From NCBI GenBank assembly GCA_012729835.1, contig JAAYCK010000082.1, positions 1-59,036 on the forward strand: a stretch of 59,036 nt of DNA. The letters run 5' to 3'. Shown piece by piece: positions 8,954 to 16,694 of this stretch (its first letter is position 1; every line of letters begins with the position of its first letter). Source of the DNA: Syntrophomonadaceae bacterium. GTDB taxonomy: Bacteria; Bacillota; Syntrophomonadia; Syntrophomonadales; Syntrophomonadaceae. Position numbers and translations under genes: made by a program. The notes below the pieces were generated by a model. The model was not told the DNA's origin, did no database searches, and saw only the letters and a program-made list of their open reading frames with translations.

Positions 8954-8979
8954 GTAATAATATATCTATCAATTATTAC
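8954..8979. promoter_or_regulatory. Palindrome upstream of the acyl-CoA dehydrogenase operon, candidate operator
   Basis: GTAATAAT at 8954-8961 and ATTATTAC at 8972-8979 are perfect inverted copies ten bases apart, 55-80 bases upstream of the dehydrogenase start. On the minus strand TTGATA and GATAAT boxes flank or overlap it, although their spacing (about 19) is long. The form suits a TetR-type or similar dimeric regulator. Confidence 0.4.
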
Positions 8980-9062
8980 GTATGTTAAGAGGCCATATAA
9001 TATAAGCGGCTCTCCTGAATAGAAGATCGCTTGCTGTTTGTTATAGGGGGCTGAAACTCGTA

Positions 9063-9812
9063 TTATCGAATTTTTCTGGCAAAAAGCCAATAGCCAGCTG
9101 TGAAGAAGACCAGAAAGAGTACGAACAGGTAGGCTGCTTCTCGCCAGAGCGAGGCCATATTGATTGAGGAATCCAGCCATCTGAGATGCCAGTCCATATA
9201 GAGTGCGGGATTATATTTGCCGATGGGATTATTGAGGTAGGTAAGAGAGCGCAGCAATATATATAGGAAGGCGCCAGCTACCAAAGCGGGCACATGATGT
9301 TTAAAAGCCTGGAGAAGCAACAGCATAAAAGCGGCCAGGGTCATAAGGGGCAACAGAGCTACCAAATAGGCATAGAAAGTAGCCAGTATTTTTTCATCTC
9401 CGGTGCCGGTTCCCAGTATGGATAGGAAAAGCCCTGCCACCTCGGAGAAGAACCAGACCAGGATCAGGATCAGCAGTAAGGTCCATACCAGGCGCACAAA
9501 ACTGGCAAGATATATCCTAAAGGAATCGCTGCGTTTCAGAGGATTTCCCTCCGGGTCTGTCAGCCTGATGTCAGCCAGGCCCTGCCGGGACCATTCCAGG
9601 ATGAAGAGGGGGATTAGTATGGTGGAGAATATGCCCAGAACCCATATCGGAAAACCGGTAGCCCGGAACAACAAATGCCCTTCACTACGGTTCATATAGA
9701 GGGCGAATGCGGCCAGGATCCCCGGCAGCAGAGCTGACAGCAGAATAAATGGTTCCGTTTCAGAATGTCTGGATTGTATACATACGGACGATTCTATATT
9801 ATCATGAGACAT
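9063..9812 (-). CDS. Polytopic membrane protein of unknown function
   Basis: A 249-residue protein with about six hydrophobic segments (for example ALLPGILAAFALYM near residue 27, IWVLGIFSTILIPLFIL, LVWTLLLILILVWFF, LPLMTLAAFMLLLL, and the C-terminal AAYLFVLFLVFFTAGYWLF). The layout is reminiscent of ABC-2-type permeases, but no ATPase gene lies next to it, so this is only a possibility. The start follows GGAGGAG. It is 163 bases upstream of the dehydrogenase operon in the same direction and may or may not be co-transcribed with it. Confidence 0.65.
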   Translation of the reverse strand: MSHDNIESSVCIQSRHSETEPFILLSALLPGILAAFALYMNRSEGHLLFRATGFPIWVLGIFSTILIPLFILEWSRQGLADIRLTDPEGNPLKRSDSFRIYLASFVRLVWTLLLILILVWFFSEVAGLFLSILGTGTGDEKILATFYAYLVALLPLMTLAAFMLLLLQAFKHHVPALVAGAFLYILLRSLTYLNNPIGKYNPALYMDWHLRWLDSSINMASLWREAAYLFVLFLVFFTAGYWLFARKIR

Positions 9813-9931
9813 AGTTTGTTCTCCTCCGTCCTAGAAATTCGTACCTTAGGAGTAATCAGGCACCTACATCAGAAGTGGTTGGGGAATATAATACAGTTCA
9901 ATGATAGCTTATGATTTTTCGACAATATTAT

Positions 9932-9960
9932 TTGACGAAAAATTTCGTTATTTTTATTTA
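9932..9960 (+). promoter_or_regulatory. Candidate promoter for ftsK
   Basis: TTGACG at 9932-9937 and TATTTA at 9955-9960 are 17 bases apart in an AT-rich divergent intergenic region. It would drive the plus-strand run that begins with ftsK. Confidence 0.45.
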
Positions 9961-10041
9961 GTAAATGCAGGAATTTTTCTGCAAACAAGCGAAGTGTTCC
10001 TGCAAAGAATTTTACATTTATTTATATATGGAGCAGCGCGG

Positions 10042-12336
10042 ATGGAAAAAAAGGAGAAGGCCCAAAAGGCACCTTCGCCGAAAAATAAAACGCAGCCTAG
10101 TCCCAGGAAGAAACCTCTAGCGGTACCAGCCAGGGCGCAGGCGGCGGAAATGACTCCGAAGCCGAATCGAGGGATCCAGATGGAAATAATATCCATGGTT
10201 CTCTTGATGTTGGCTGCTTTTGTTTATGTCAGCCTGACCCGATTCCAGGGTACACCCGATGAGACTCGTTTCATTGGTCTGCTGGGATCTACCATAATGA
10301 AAGGGTTTAACCTTTTGTTCGGAAGGGCAGCCATAGCGGTGCCGCTTTTTATGTTGGCCTGGGCAATCCATATTGGTGTTCTTAAAGAATATTGGTCAAC
10401 CCGGATGTGGGGTATTACGCTGCTGGCCGTGGCTTTTCTGGTTTACATGGGCATGTATCACATTCCCGGAGGCAAGATCACTCCGATGGAAGCTGGCATG
10501 AAGGGAATGGGCGGCGGTTATATCGGTGGTGCTTTGGCTACCGCTATATCCAAGCTGATCGGCGGCGTTGGCATGGTGATTCTCATATTTCTCAGTGTAC
10601 TGGTGGCTATTTCGCTGGCTGTAGATAAATCAATATTCCATTTAGCTAAAGATGCCATAGGCCAGGCCCGCCACATGGGCAGTCGCTTATCTGATATCAT
10701 GTATTATGAAGAAGATATCGAGCCGCAAACCGAGACGCCTGTGCGCAAACCAACGGCACCCCTCATTATTGAGCCGCAGGTAGAGCAGCCGATGCTTGAT
10801 TTCCAGACCTTTGTGAGTGATGCAGGAATGGAAAGGCCGAAGGATGAGGCAGTTGAAATAAAGAAAACCAGCCGTTCAAGTCTTAAGCTGGTTCGCAATG
10901 ATAACGATGAGGCACCGATTTATCAAAAGCCGCCTCTGGACCTACTTTCCAGCACCAGTAACGAACGTACTATCGATAAGAAAAATATTAAAGAAAGTAT
11001 CACTGTATTAGAGGAGACCTTCACCAGTTTTGGTATTCAGGTAAAAGTTAATCAGGTAAGCTGCGGTCCGGCAGTAACCCGTTATGAACTGACACCAGCC
11101 CCCGGTGTGAAGATCAGCCGGATCCTGGCCTTGACCGATGACCTGCAATTGAATCTGGCGGCAGCGGGCATTCGTATCGAGGCTCCCATACCTGGCAAGG
11201 CTGCGGTGGGTATCGAAGTGCCCAACAACAAAATCTTATCCGTTGGACTGCGCAATTTGCTTACAGCACCAGTGTTCAGCCGCTTGAACAGTCCGCTGGC
11301 TATTGCTCTTGGCGAGGACATCACTGGGAATACGGTGGTCACCAGGCTAAATGATATGCCGCATATGCTCATCGCCGGTTCCACCGGTTCGGGCAAGAGT
11401 GTATGTCTGAACTGCATCATCATGAGCCTGCTATATAATGCTTCCCCGGAGGAACTCCGGCTGGTTTTTATTGATCCTAAAATGGTGGAGCTTACAGTAT
11501 ATAATGGCATTCCTCATTTGTTGACGCCAGTGGTGACCGATCCTAAAAAGGCTTCGGTGGTCCTGCGCTGGATGACCAATGAAATGGAGAAGAGATACCG
11601 ACTCTTCGCCGAAAAGGGTGTGCGCGATATCACCAGGTACAACCAGACTGCGAAAGATAAGCTGCCCTACATCGTAATTATCATTGATGAGTTGGCTGAC
11701 CTGATGATGGTTTCTCCGGTGGAAGTAGAGGATTCAATCTGCCGCCTGGCCCAGATGGCAAGGGCGGCTGGGATGCATCTGATCGTCGCCACTCAGCGCC
11801 CATCAGTAGATGTAGTGACCGGTATTATTAAGGCGAATATCCCTTCGCGTATCGCCTTTGCTGTATCATCGCAGGCTGATTCTCGAACCATCCTTGATAT
11901 AGGCGGCGCAGAAAAACTCCTGGGTAAGGGGGATATGCTGTTTTTACCCGTTGGCGCGTCTAAACCACAGCGGGTACAAGGGGCCTATGTATCTGACCAG
12001 GATATTGAAAACACCGTTGAGTTTATCAAAAGTCAAAGTATAGCACCCGACGAATCTCAGGCACTGGAAGAATTGGAGTTTTCCATGGCTCAGGCGGACA
12101 ATGATGAGGGTGATGATCTGTACTGGGATGCCGTCAATATATTTGTGGATGCCGGCAAGGCTTCGGTTTCTATGCTCCAACGTCGTTTACGGATTGGGTA
12201 CGCCCGGGCGGCAAGACTCGTGGACCTGATGGAAGACCGGGGCATCGTATCCGAACTGGATAATAATAAAAAACGCGAAGTCTTATTGGACCGGGCCCAA
12301 CTGGACAAGATTCAGTCCCGGAACATTTTTTCATAG
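10042..12336 (+). CDS. ftsK: DNA translocase FtsK/SpoIIIE
   Basis: An ATP-driven DNA pump at the division or sporulation septum that clears chromosomal DNA. The protein is 764 residues from the ATG at 10042, which has GGAG eight to nine bases upstream; the frame opens earlier (9901), but that extension lacks a ribosome binding site. Order: basic N-terminus, about four membrane segments, an acidic linker, the motor with Walker A GSTGSGKSVCLN and Walker B IVIIIDELADLMM, and a C-terminal winged-helix gamma domain (VSMLQRRLRIGYARAARLVD) that reads KOPS-type sequences. In Bacillus, spoIIIE directly follows ylzJ; here a 5-kb minus-strand block lies between them. Confidence 0.96.
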   Translation: MEKKEKAQKAPSPKNKTQPSPRKKPLAVPARAQAAEMTPKPNRGIQMEIISMVLLMLAAFVYVSLTRFQGTPDETRFIGLLGSTIMKGFNLLFGRAAIAVPLFMLAWAIHIGVLKEYWSTRMWGITLLAVAFLVYMGMYHIPGGKITPMEAGMKGMGGGYIGGALATAISKLIGGVGMVILIFLSVLVAISLAVDKSIFHLAKDAIGQARHMGSRLSDIMYYEEDIEPQTETPVRKPTAPLIIEPQVEQPMLDFQTFVSDAGMERPKDEAVEIKKTSRSSLKLVRNDNDEAPIYQKPPLDLLSSTSNERTIDKKNIKESITVLEETFTSFGIQVKVNQVSCGPAVTRYELTPAPGVKISRILALTDDLQLNLAAAGIRIEAPIPGKAAVGIEVPNNKILSVGLRNLLTAPVFSRLNSPLAIALGEDITGNTVVTRLNDMPHMLIAGSTGSGKSVCLNCIIMSLLYNASPEELRLVFIDPKMVELTVYNGIPHLLTPVVTDPKKASVVLRWMTNEMEKRYRLFAEKGVRDITRYNQTAKDKLPYIVIIIDELADLMMVSPVEVEDSICRLAQMARAAGMHLIVATQRPSVDVVTGIIKANIPSRIAFAVSSQADSRTILDIGGAEKLLGKGDMLFLPVGASKPQRVQGAYVSDQDIENTVEFIKSQSIAPDESQALEELEFSMAQADNDEGDDLYWDAVNIFVDAGKASVSMLQRRLRIGYARAARLVDLMEDRGIVSELDNNKKREVLLDRAQLDKIQSRNIFS

Positions 12337-12351
12337 TGGGGTTTTCGGTAG

Positions 12352-13317
12352 ATGAGGATGACAGAACGAGAAAAGGAAATATTTGAAGTACTTAAGAAAG
12401 AGCCGATGATCTCTCAGGATGAACTAGCTCAGAGATTTGGTATAACACGCTCATCAGCTGCGGTACATATCTCGAATTTGATGAAGAAAGGTGTTATATT
12501 AGGCAAGGGCTATGTAATCAATGAACAGGTTTCCGTTGTTGTAGTTGGAGAGAGTTACATGGGCATCGAGGTATGCGATCAAGATAACAATACCACTATT
12601 GATCTATGTTATGGTGGTTTTGGCGTCGATTTGAGCAGAGCCTTGGCTAATTTTGGACTTAATGTTAAAGTGATAACAGTGATTGGTAATGATGATGTGG
12701 GAAACATCCTTTTAGGTCGTTATCAGGAAAAAGGCATAGATACTTCGACGATATTCAGACACTCCGGAAGACGCAGCGCCCGCAAGGTAATGGTGGGCAG
12801 CGAGGTCAGCTTCCAAGAGTCTTTCGTTAAAGAGGATTATTACCAGGCCATCAATCAACGGGAATGGGTAGCTTTGAATTGTGAGTGGTTGGTAGTACAG
12901 CCGGAGTTGCAGGATAGTATCATCAATCTCATGACTGGACGTGACGAAGAAAGACTTCCTAACTACTGTACCTTAGAATACCTGGATTACCCATCGCGCA
13001 TCCCAGCGTATATCGGGCAGTATTCACTGGCAGTATTAGGAGTCAAAAATCCTTCTGAGATCGACTATTACGCTGATCAGGCCTTGGGCCTGCTTAAGAA
13101 GAGTAATCAAAATCTGATATTTACTGATGGCCGAAGCAGGGTTTTCTGTTTGGGTCAAGCGGGGGAAACAGATTTTCCGCTGATGCCCAACCAGGGTTTT
13201 AATATCGATGAGAGGCTGCCTTATCTGCTGGCAGGTTTATTATATGGACTGTCCTGCGCATATCCCTTGCGGCAGGCGGTGCGCATTGGAATTGGTGCTG
13301 CTTCCGGCAGCGAATAA
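12352..13317 (+). CDS. Winged-helix protein fused to a degenerate PfkB-type sugar kinase domain
   Basis: A 321-residue fusion. Residues 1-60 form a winged HTH (REKEIFEVLKKEPMISQDEL, then FGITRSSAAVHISNLMKKG). Residues 61-321 resemble PfkB/ribokinase, with the first family signature recognisable as YGGFGVDLSRALANFGLNVK. The second signature, DTxGAGD with the catalytic aspartate, is missing: the matching region reads NQGFNIDERLPYLLAGLL. It may therefore bind a sugar or nucleoside without phosphorylating it and act as a ligand-responsive regulator. It lies 15 bases after ftsK and ahead of the rodZ-like gene. The ligand is unknown. Confidence 0.75.
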   Translation: MRMTEREKEIFEVLKKEPMISQDELAQRFGITRSSAAVHISNLMKKGVILGKGYVINEQVSVVVVGESYMGIEVCDQDNNTTIDLCYGGFGVDLSRALANFGLNVKVITVIGNDDVGNILLGRYQEKGIDTSTIFRHSGRRSARKVMVGSEVSFQESFVKEDYYQAINQREWVALNCEWLVVQPELQDSIINLMTGRDEERLPNYCTLEYLDYPSRIPAYIGQYSLAVLGVKNPSEIDYYADQALGLLKKSNQNLIFTDGRSRVFCLGQAGETDFPLMPNQGFNIDERLPYLLAGLLYGLSCAYPLRQAVRIGIGAASGSE

Positions 13318-13368
13318 GATAAATAGATATCCAGTTCACTTTTTGTTTGAGTTTGGGGGGTAGTTTTA

Positions 13369-14082
13369 ATGGGATTTGGTGAGTGGTTACAGGCCGAACG
13401 TGAAAGACAGGGTTTTACTCTCGAACAGGTCGAAGAGGAAACCAAGATCAGGCGCTTCTACCTTGATGCCTTGGAAAAGGACAATTTTAATGTTCTGCCC
13501 CCCAAGGTGTATGCTACCGGTTTTGTTAAGAAATATGGCAAATTTCTGGGTCTTGACGAGCAATTGCTGGTGGAGGAATTTCAGCGTCTGGCCTATGCCA
13601 ATGAACCTGATGAGGCAATGGATCAGCCCATCCCGACTCGAACCTACGAGCCGGAAGAACGCCGCTTAAAACCAAGAAATATTCTGGCCGGTGTAGCTTT
13701 TCTGATCGTGGTCGTATGGCTGGGTTCTTATCTGTTACCTTTGCTTACTGATAACATTGAAGATAATGAGCCCAATCAAGTTCCCCCACAAACGGAACAG
13801 AAAAGCCCGGCCAAAACACCAGCGCCCGCACCAGTAGTCCAAGCTGACACTGTGCAGCTGGTAATTGATGCCCAGGAACCTTGCTGGGTGTTGGTCGTGG
13901 TGGATGGCGAGAATAGACTGGAGAAGATCATTCCAGCAGGAGAGAAGTTGGAATATGAGGGGAAAGAAAAAATATATATTAAGGCAGGCAATGCCGGAGG
14001 GTTGAAACTGACCCTTAACGGAAACGAGCTTGAGCCTTTAGGCGCCAAGGGAGAGGTAGCTGAAAAGGAATTTACGCTTTAG
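13369..14082 (+). CDS. rodZ: RodZ-like protein (HTH, membrane segment, DUF4115)
   Basis: A 237-residue cell-shape protein. The N-terminus is a helix-turn-helix domain (FGEWLQAERERQGFTLEQVE, then TKIRRFYLDALEKDNF) of the kind that binds MreB. A single membrane segment (ILAGVAFLIVVVWLGSYLL, about residues 104-122) is followed by a proline-rich linker and an extracytoplasmic beta domain resembling DUF4115. In Bacillus the equivalent gene (ymfM) precedes pgsA, cinA and recA, as here. The ATG follows a GGGGGG-rich site. Confidence 0.88.
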   Translation: MGFGEWLQAERERQGFTLEQVEEETKIRRFYLDALEKDNFNVLPPKVYATGFVKKYGKFLGLDEQLLVEEFQRLAYANEPDEAMDQPIPTRTYEPEERRLKPRNILAGVAFLIVVVWLGSYLLPLLTDNIEDNEPNQVPPQTEQKSPAKTPAPAPVVQADTVQLVIDAQEPCWVLVVVDGENRLEKIIPAGEKLEYEGKEKIYIKAGNAGGLKLTLNGNELEPLGAKGEVAEKEFTL

Positions 14083-14112
14083 GTCTTGTCGTAATTAGGG
14101 AGCAAGAGCAAG

Positions 14113-15447
14113 TTGAATATTGGTTTTATCAGTCTGGGCTGTGCTAAGAATCGTGTAGATACTGAAACCATGATGGGTTTAATAAAGCGTGCAGGTCATA
14201 GGATAATAGGCTCTCTGGAAAAAGCGGATGCCATTATAATTAATACCTGTGGCTTTATCCAGAGCGCAAAAGAAGAGGCGATCGATACCATTCTCGATAC
14301 TGCCCGATTTAAAGAGACCGGTGATCTCAAGTATTTAATCGCCACCGGTTGTTTATGCCAACGATATGGAGATGAGCTATTTTCAGAACTGCCGGAATTA
14401 GATGCGGTAATGGGTATAGCATATTTCTCGGAGGTTGCCACCGTGCTTGGACAGCTCGAAGCCGGGCAAAGATTACTGCTCACCGGTCCACCTCCTACCA
14501 CATATCTTGCCGGCGCTTCCCGTATCCTTACCACCCCACCGGGATCTGCTTATCTCAGGATTACTGATGGCTGCAACAATTGCTGTACCTATTGCACTAT
14601 TCCGGCAATTAGGGGTAGCCTGAGATCACGTTCCTTGGGTGATATCTGCAGCGAGGCCAAAAAGTTGGCCGACAATGGCATAAAGGAACTGGTGCTGGTT
14701 GCTCAAGATACCGCTGCCTACTATCAGGATGGTATGGGCCACGGTGGCTTGCCAAAGTTGCTGACAGCATTGAACGAGGTTCCAGGTGTGGAATGGATAA
14801 GGCTGATGTATTTGCATCCCCAACATATTAAGAGTGACCTTATTAGCTCTATAGCTGACCTGGACAAGGTAGTTCCCTATCTAGATATTCCGATCCAGCA
14901 TGCGTCTGATCGCATCCTCAAAGTAATGAATCGTGGTCATGATTCATCCTATTTAAGACAGCTTTTTGGCAACTTGCGTTCAAATATCAGCGCATTGGTT
15001 CTTCGAACTACTGTTATGGTGGGATTTCCCGGTGAAACCGATGAGGAATTCCAACAGTTACTGAACTTTATTGATGAGATAAAATTTGACTGGCTGGGGT
15101 CTTTCACCTATGTTAAAGAAGAGGGTACACTTGCTTACGGGATGCCGGATCAGATAGAAGAAGAGATAAAAGAGGAGCGTATGCGCCAGGTCATGCAGAA
15201 ACAGGCCAAGATCACTCGGAGCAAAAATATCACCCGACTGGAAAAGACCGAAAAAGTCTTAATATCCTCACAGCTGGATAAGAACCTTTTTGTGGGCCGA
15301 TCCTGGTTCCAGGCCCCTGAGGTAGATGGCCTTACCCTGGTAAAAAGCGATTTAAAGCTGACCAGAGGTGAATTCTCCGAGGTCTATTTGAAAGCAGTAC
15401 GAAATACGGATTTGATTGGAGAGGCAATATATGAATCTGCCCAATAA
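14113..15447 (+). CDS. rimO: Ribosomal protein S12 methylthiotransferase
   Basis: A radical-SAM enzyme that methylthiolates an aspartate of ribosomal protein S12. The 444 residues contain the N-terminal UPF0004 domain (start MNIGFISLGCAKNRVDTE; further cysteines in NTCGFI and TGCLCQRY for the second cluster), the radical-SAM motif CNNCCTYC (CxxxCxxC), and a C-terminal TRAM domain. The start is TTG behind GGGAG. The last 17 bases overlap pgsA, so the two are translationally coupled. Confidence 0.95.
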   Translation: MNIGFISLGCAKNRVDTETMMGLIKRAGHRIIGSLEKADAIIINTCGFIQSAKEEAIDTILDTARFKETGDLKYLIATGCLCQRYGDELFSELPELDAVMGIAYFSEVATVLGQLEAGQRLLLTGPPPTTYLAGASRILTTPPGSAYLRITDGCNNCCTYCTIPAIRGSLRSRSLGDICSEAKKLADNGIKELVLVAQDTAAYYQDGMGHGGLPKLLTALNEVPGVEWIRLMYLHPQHIKSDLISSIADLDKVVPYLDIPIQHASDRILKVMNRGHDSSYLRQLFGNLRSNISALVLRTTVMVGFPGETDEEFQQLLNFIDEIKFDWLGSFTYVKEEGTLAYGMPDQIEEEIKEERMRQVMQKQAKITRSKNITRLEKTEKVLISSQLDKNLFVGRSWFQAPEVDGLTLVKSDLKLTRGEFSEVYLKAVRNTDLIGEAIYESAQ

Positions 15448-15967
15448 GCTAACAGTCCTGCGTATTATTTTGATACCGCTGTTTGTGTTTCTCTTGTTGG
15501 TGAATATTCCATATGGTAGTTTTCTGGCAGCTTTTATCTTTATTCTAGCCGCTCTTACTGACAGTCTGGATGGTTATCTGGCTCGACGCTGGCGTCAAAT
15601 CACCAAATTGGGTATAATCCTGGACCCGCTGGCTGATAAACTTTTGATTACCGCCGCGTTAATTAGTCTGGTTGAACTCCACCAGATGGCGGGATGGATA
15701 GCAATCGTTATTATTGGACGCGAATTTGCAGTTTCTGGTCTGCGGGCAGTGAAAGCCGAAGAGGGAATCATAATACCGGCCAGTATTTGGGGTAAGCTGA
15801 AAACTATTACTCAAGTTATCGCAGTTCTTCTGGTGATATTGCAGAAATACTATGTAGTGTATACCAAAGTCCCTCTGGGGGACTGGGCGATGTACATAGC
15901 AGTCCTGATCACCTTGGTATCAGGGGCAGAGTACTTCTATCGCTACAAAGCATTGGAAGAAAAATAA
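15431..15967 (+). CDS. pgsA: CDP-diacylglycerol-glycerol-3-phosphate 3-phosphatidyltransferase
   Basis: PgsA makes phosphatidylglycerol phosphate in the membrane. The 178-residue protein has the CDP-alcohol phosphotransferase motif as ALTDSLDGYLARRWRQITKLG with ILDPLADKLL (D-x2-DG-x2-AR-x8-G-x3-D-x3-D). Several membrane helices are evident. The start ATG at 15431 has GGAGAGG upstream and lies inside the 3' end of rimO. A terminator follows. Confidence 0.95.
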   Translation: MNLPNKLTVLRIILIPLFVFLLLVNIPYGSFLAAFIFILAALTDSLDGYLARRWRQITKLGIILDPLADKLLITAALISLVELHQMAGWIAIVIIGREFAVSGLRAVKAEEGIIIPASIWGKLKTITQVIAVLLVILQKYYVVYTKVPLGDWAMYIAVLITLVSGAEYFYRYKALEEK

Positions 15968-15987
15968 AACTAAAAAACAGAATATGC

Positions 15988-16025
15988 AAGAGTTGCCATA
16001 AAGCATGGCAGCTCTTTTTATTTTT
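15988..16025 (+). terminator. Terminator after pgsA
   Basis: AAGAGTTGCCAT (15988-15999) pairs with ATGGCAGCTCTT (16005-16016) with one mismatch around a short loop, followed by TTTTTATTTTT. Confidence 0.88.
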
Positions 16026-16127
16026 GCCAATAGTAATAAGGGTTAAAACGACCTATTTACCAGATTTTAAGCACGGTTTGGGCAGGCAAGCTGTGCTATA
16101 ATTTATTGGGAAAAGGGGGGTAATTCG

Positions 16128-16661
16128 GTGAAAAACCATGATTTCCGCATAGCCGTCTTTGCCGTGGCCCTTTTAGTATCATTGGGTCTGTTTTTAGGGG
16201 GCTTTTATATCAATAATGAACTGACTACGCGCAGTATGAAAAGGGGCCTCACTGAGCTAAGCGGCGGGCCAGTCCAACTTGAGAAGCAAGGCAAATTAAC
16301 GGTTATATCATTACATCCGGGTAAGGTGGAAAACATGCAAGAAACCTGGTTAGCTGTCAGCAAGTATGTCGGCGCAGATATGGTTAGCGGCAAATACCGC
16401 ATAGTCATCGCTGACAAACGTAGCAGCGAGATGCAAAATGCCTTCGATTATCTGCAACCAGCAGTATACGAGGCTGCTGCTAACAGTACCTTTGTATCAT
16501 TGCAGCATGATCTGGACAAGTATTTGCAGAGCAAGGATATTGATTACCAACTCTATATCGACAATGAGCGGCTTTATCTGCAGATGGAAGATGGGGACTA
16601 TTATCTGTACCAGGTTATCGACAGGATCGACTCTAAGCATTTGATAGACGGAGATGCTTAA
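16128..16661 (+). CDS. Membrane-anchored protein of unknown function
   Basis: A 177-residue protein with one N-terminal hydrophobic anchor (IAVFAVALLVSLGLFLGGFY, about residues 8-27) and a domain of about 145 residues that should lie outside the membrane. I recognise no family. The domain has mixed charge and ends in an acidic tail (IDGDA). The GTG start follows AAAGGGGGG, and TATAAT lies at 16097-16102. The gene is 33 bases upstream of a short FtsH-like protease that lacks an outer domain, in the same direction and with no terminator between, suggesting that the two products work together. Confidence 0.7.
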   Translation: MKNHDFRIAVFAVALLVSLGLFLGGFYINNELTTRSMKRGLTELSGGPVQLEKQGKLTVISLHPGKVENMQETWLAVSKYVGADMVSGKYRIVIADKRSSEMQNAFDYLQPAVYEAAANSTFVSLQHDLDKYLQSKDIDYQLYIDNERLYLQMEDGDYYLYQVIDRIDSKHLIDGDA

Positions 16662-16694
16662 AAGATTAATACAATTTTGTAAAGGGGTATCCAG

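Noticed and set aside
4431-9900. Genomic island or prophage at the fatty-acid block
   Set aside because: No integrase, transposase, tRNA target or flanking repeats; genes are typical metabolic ones.
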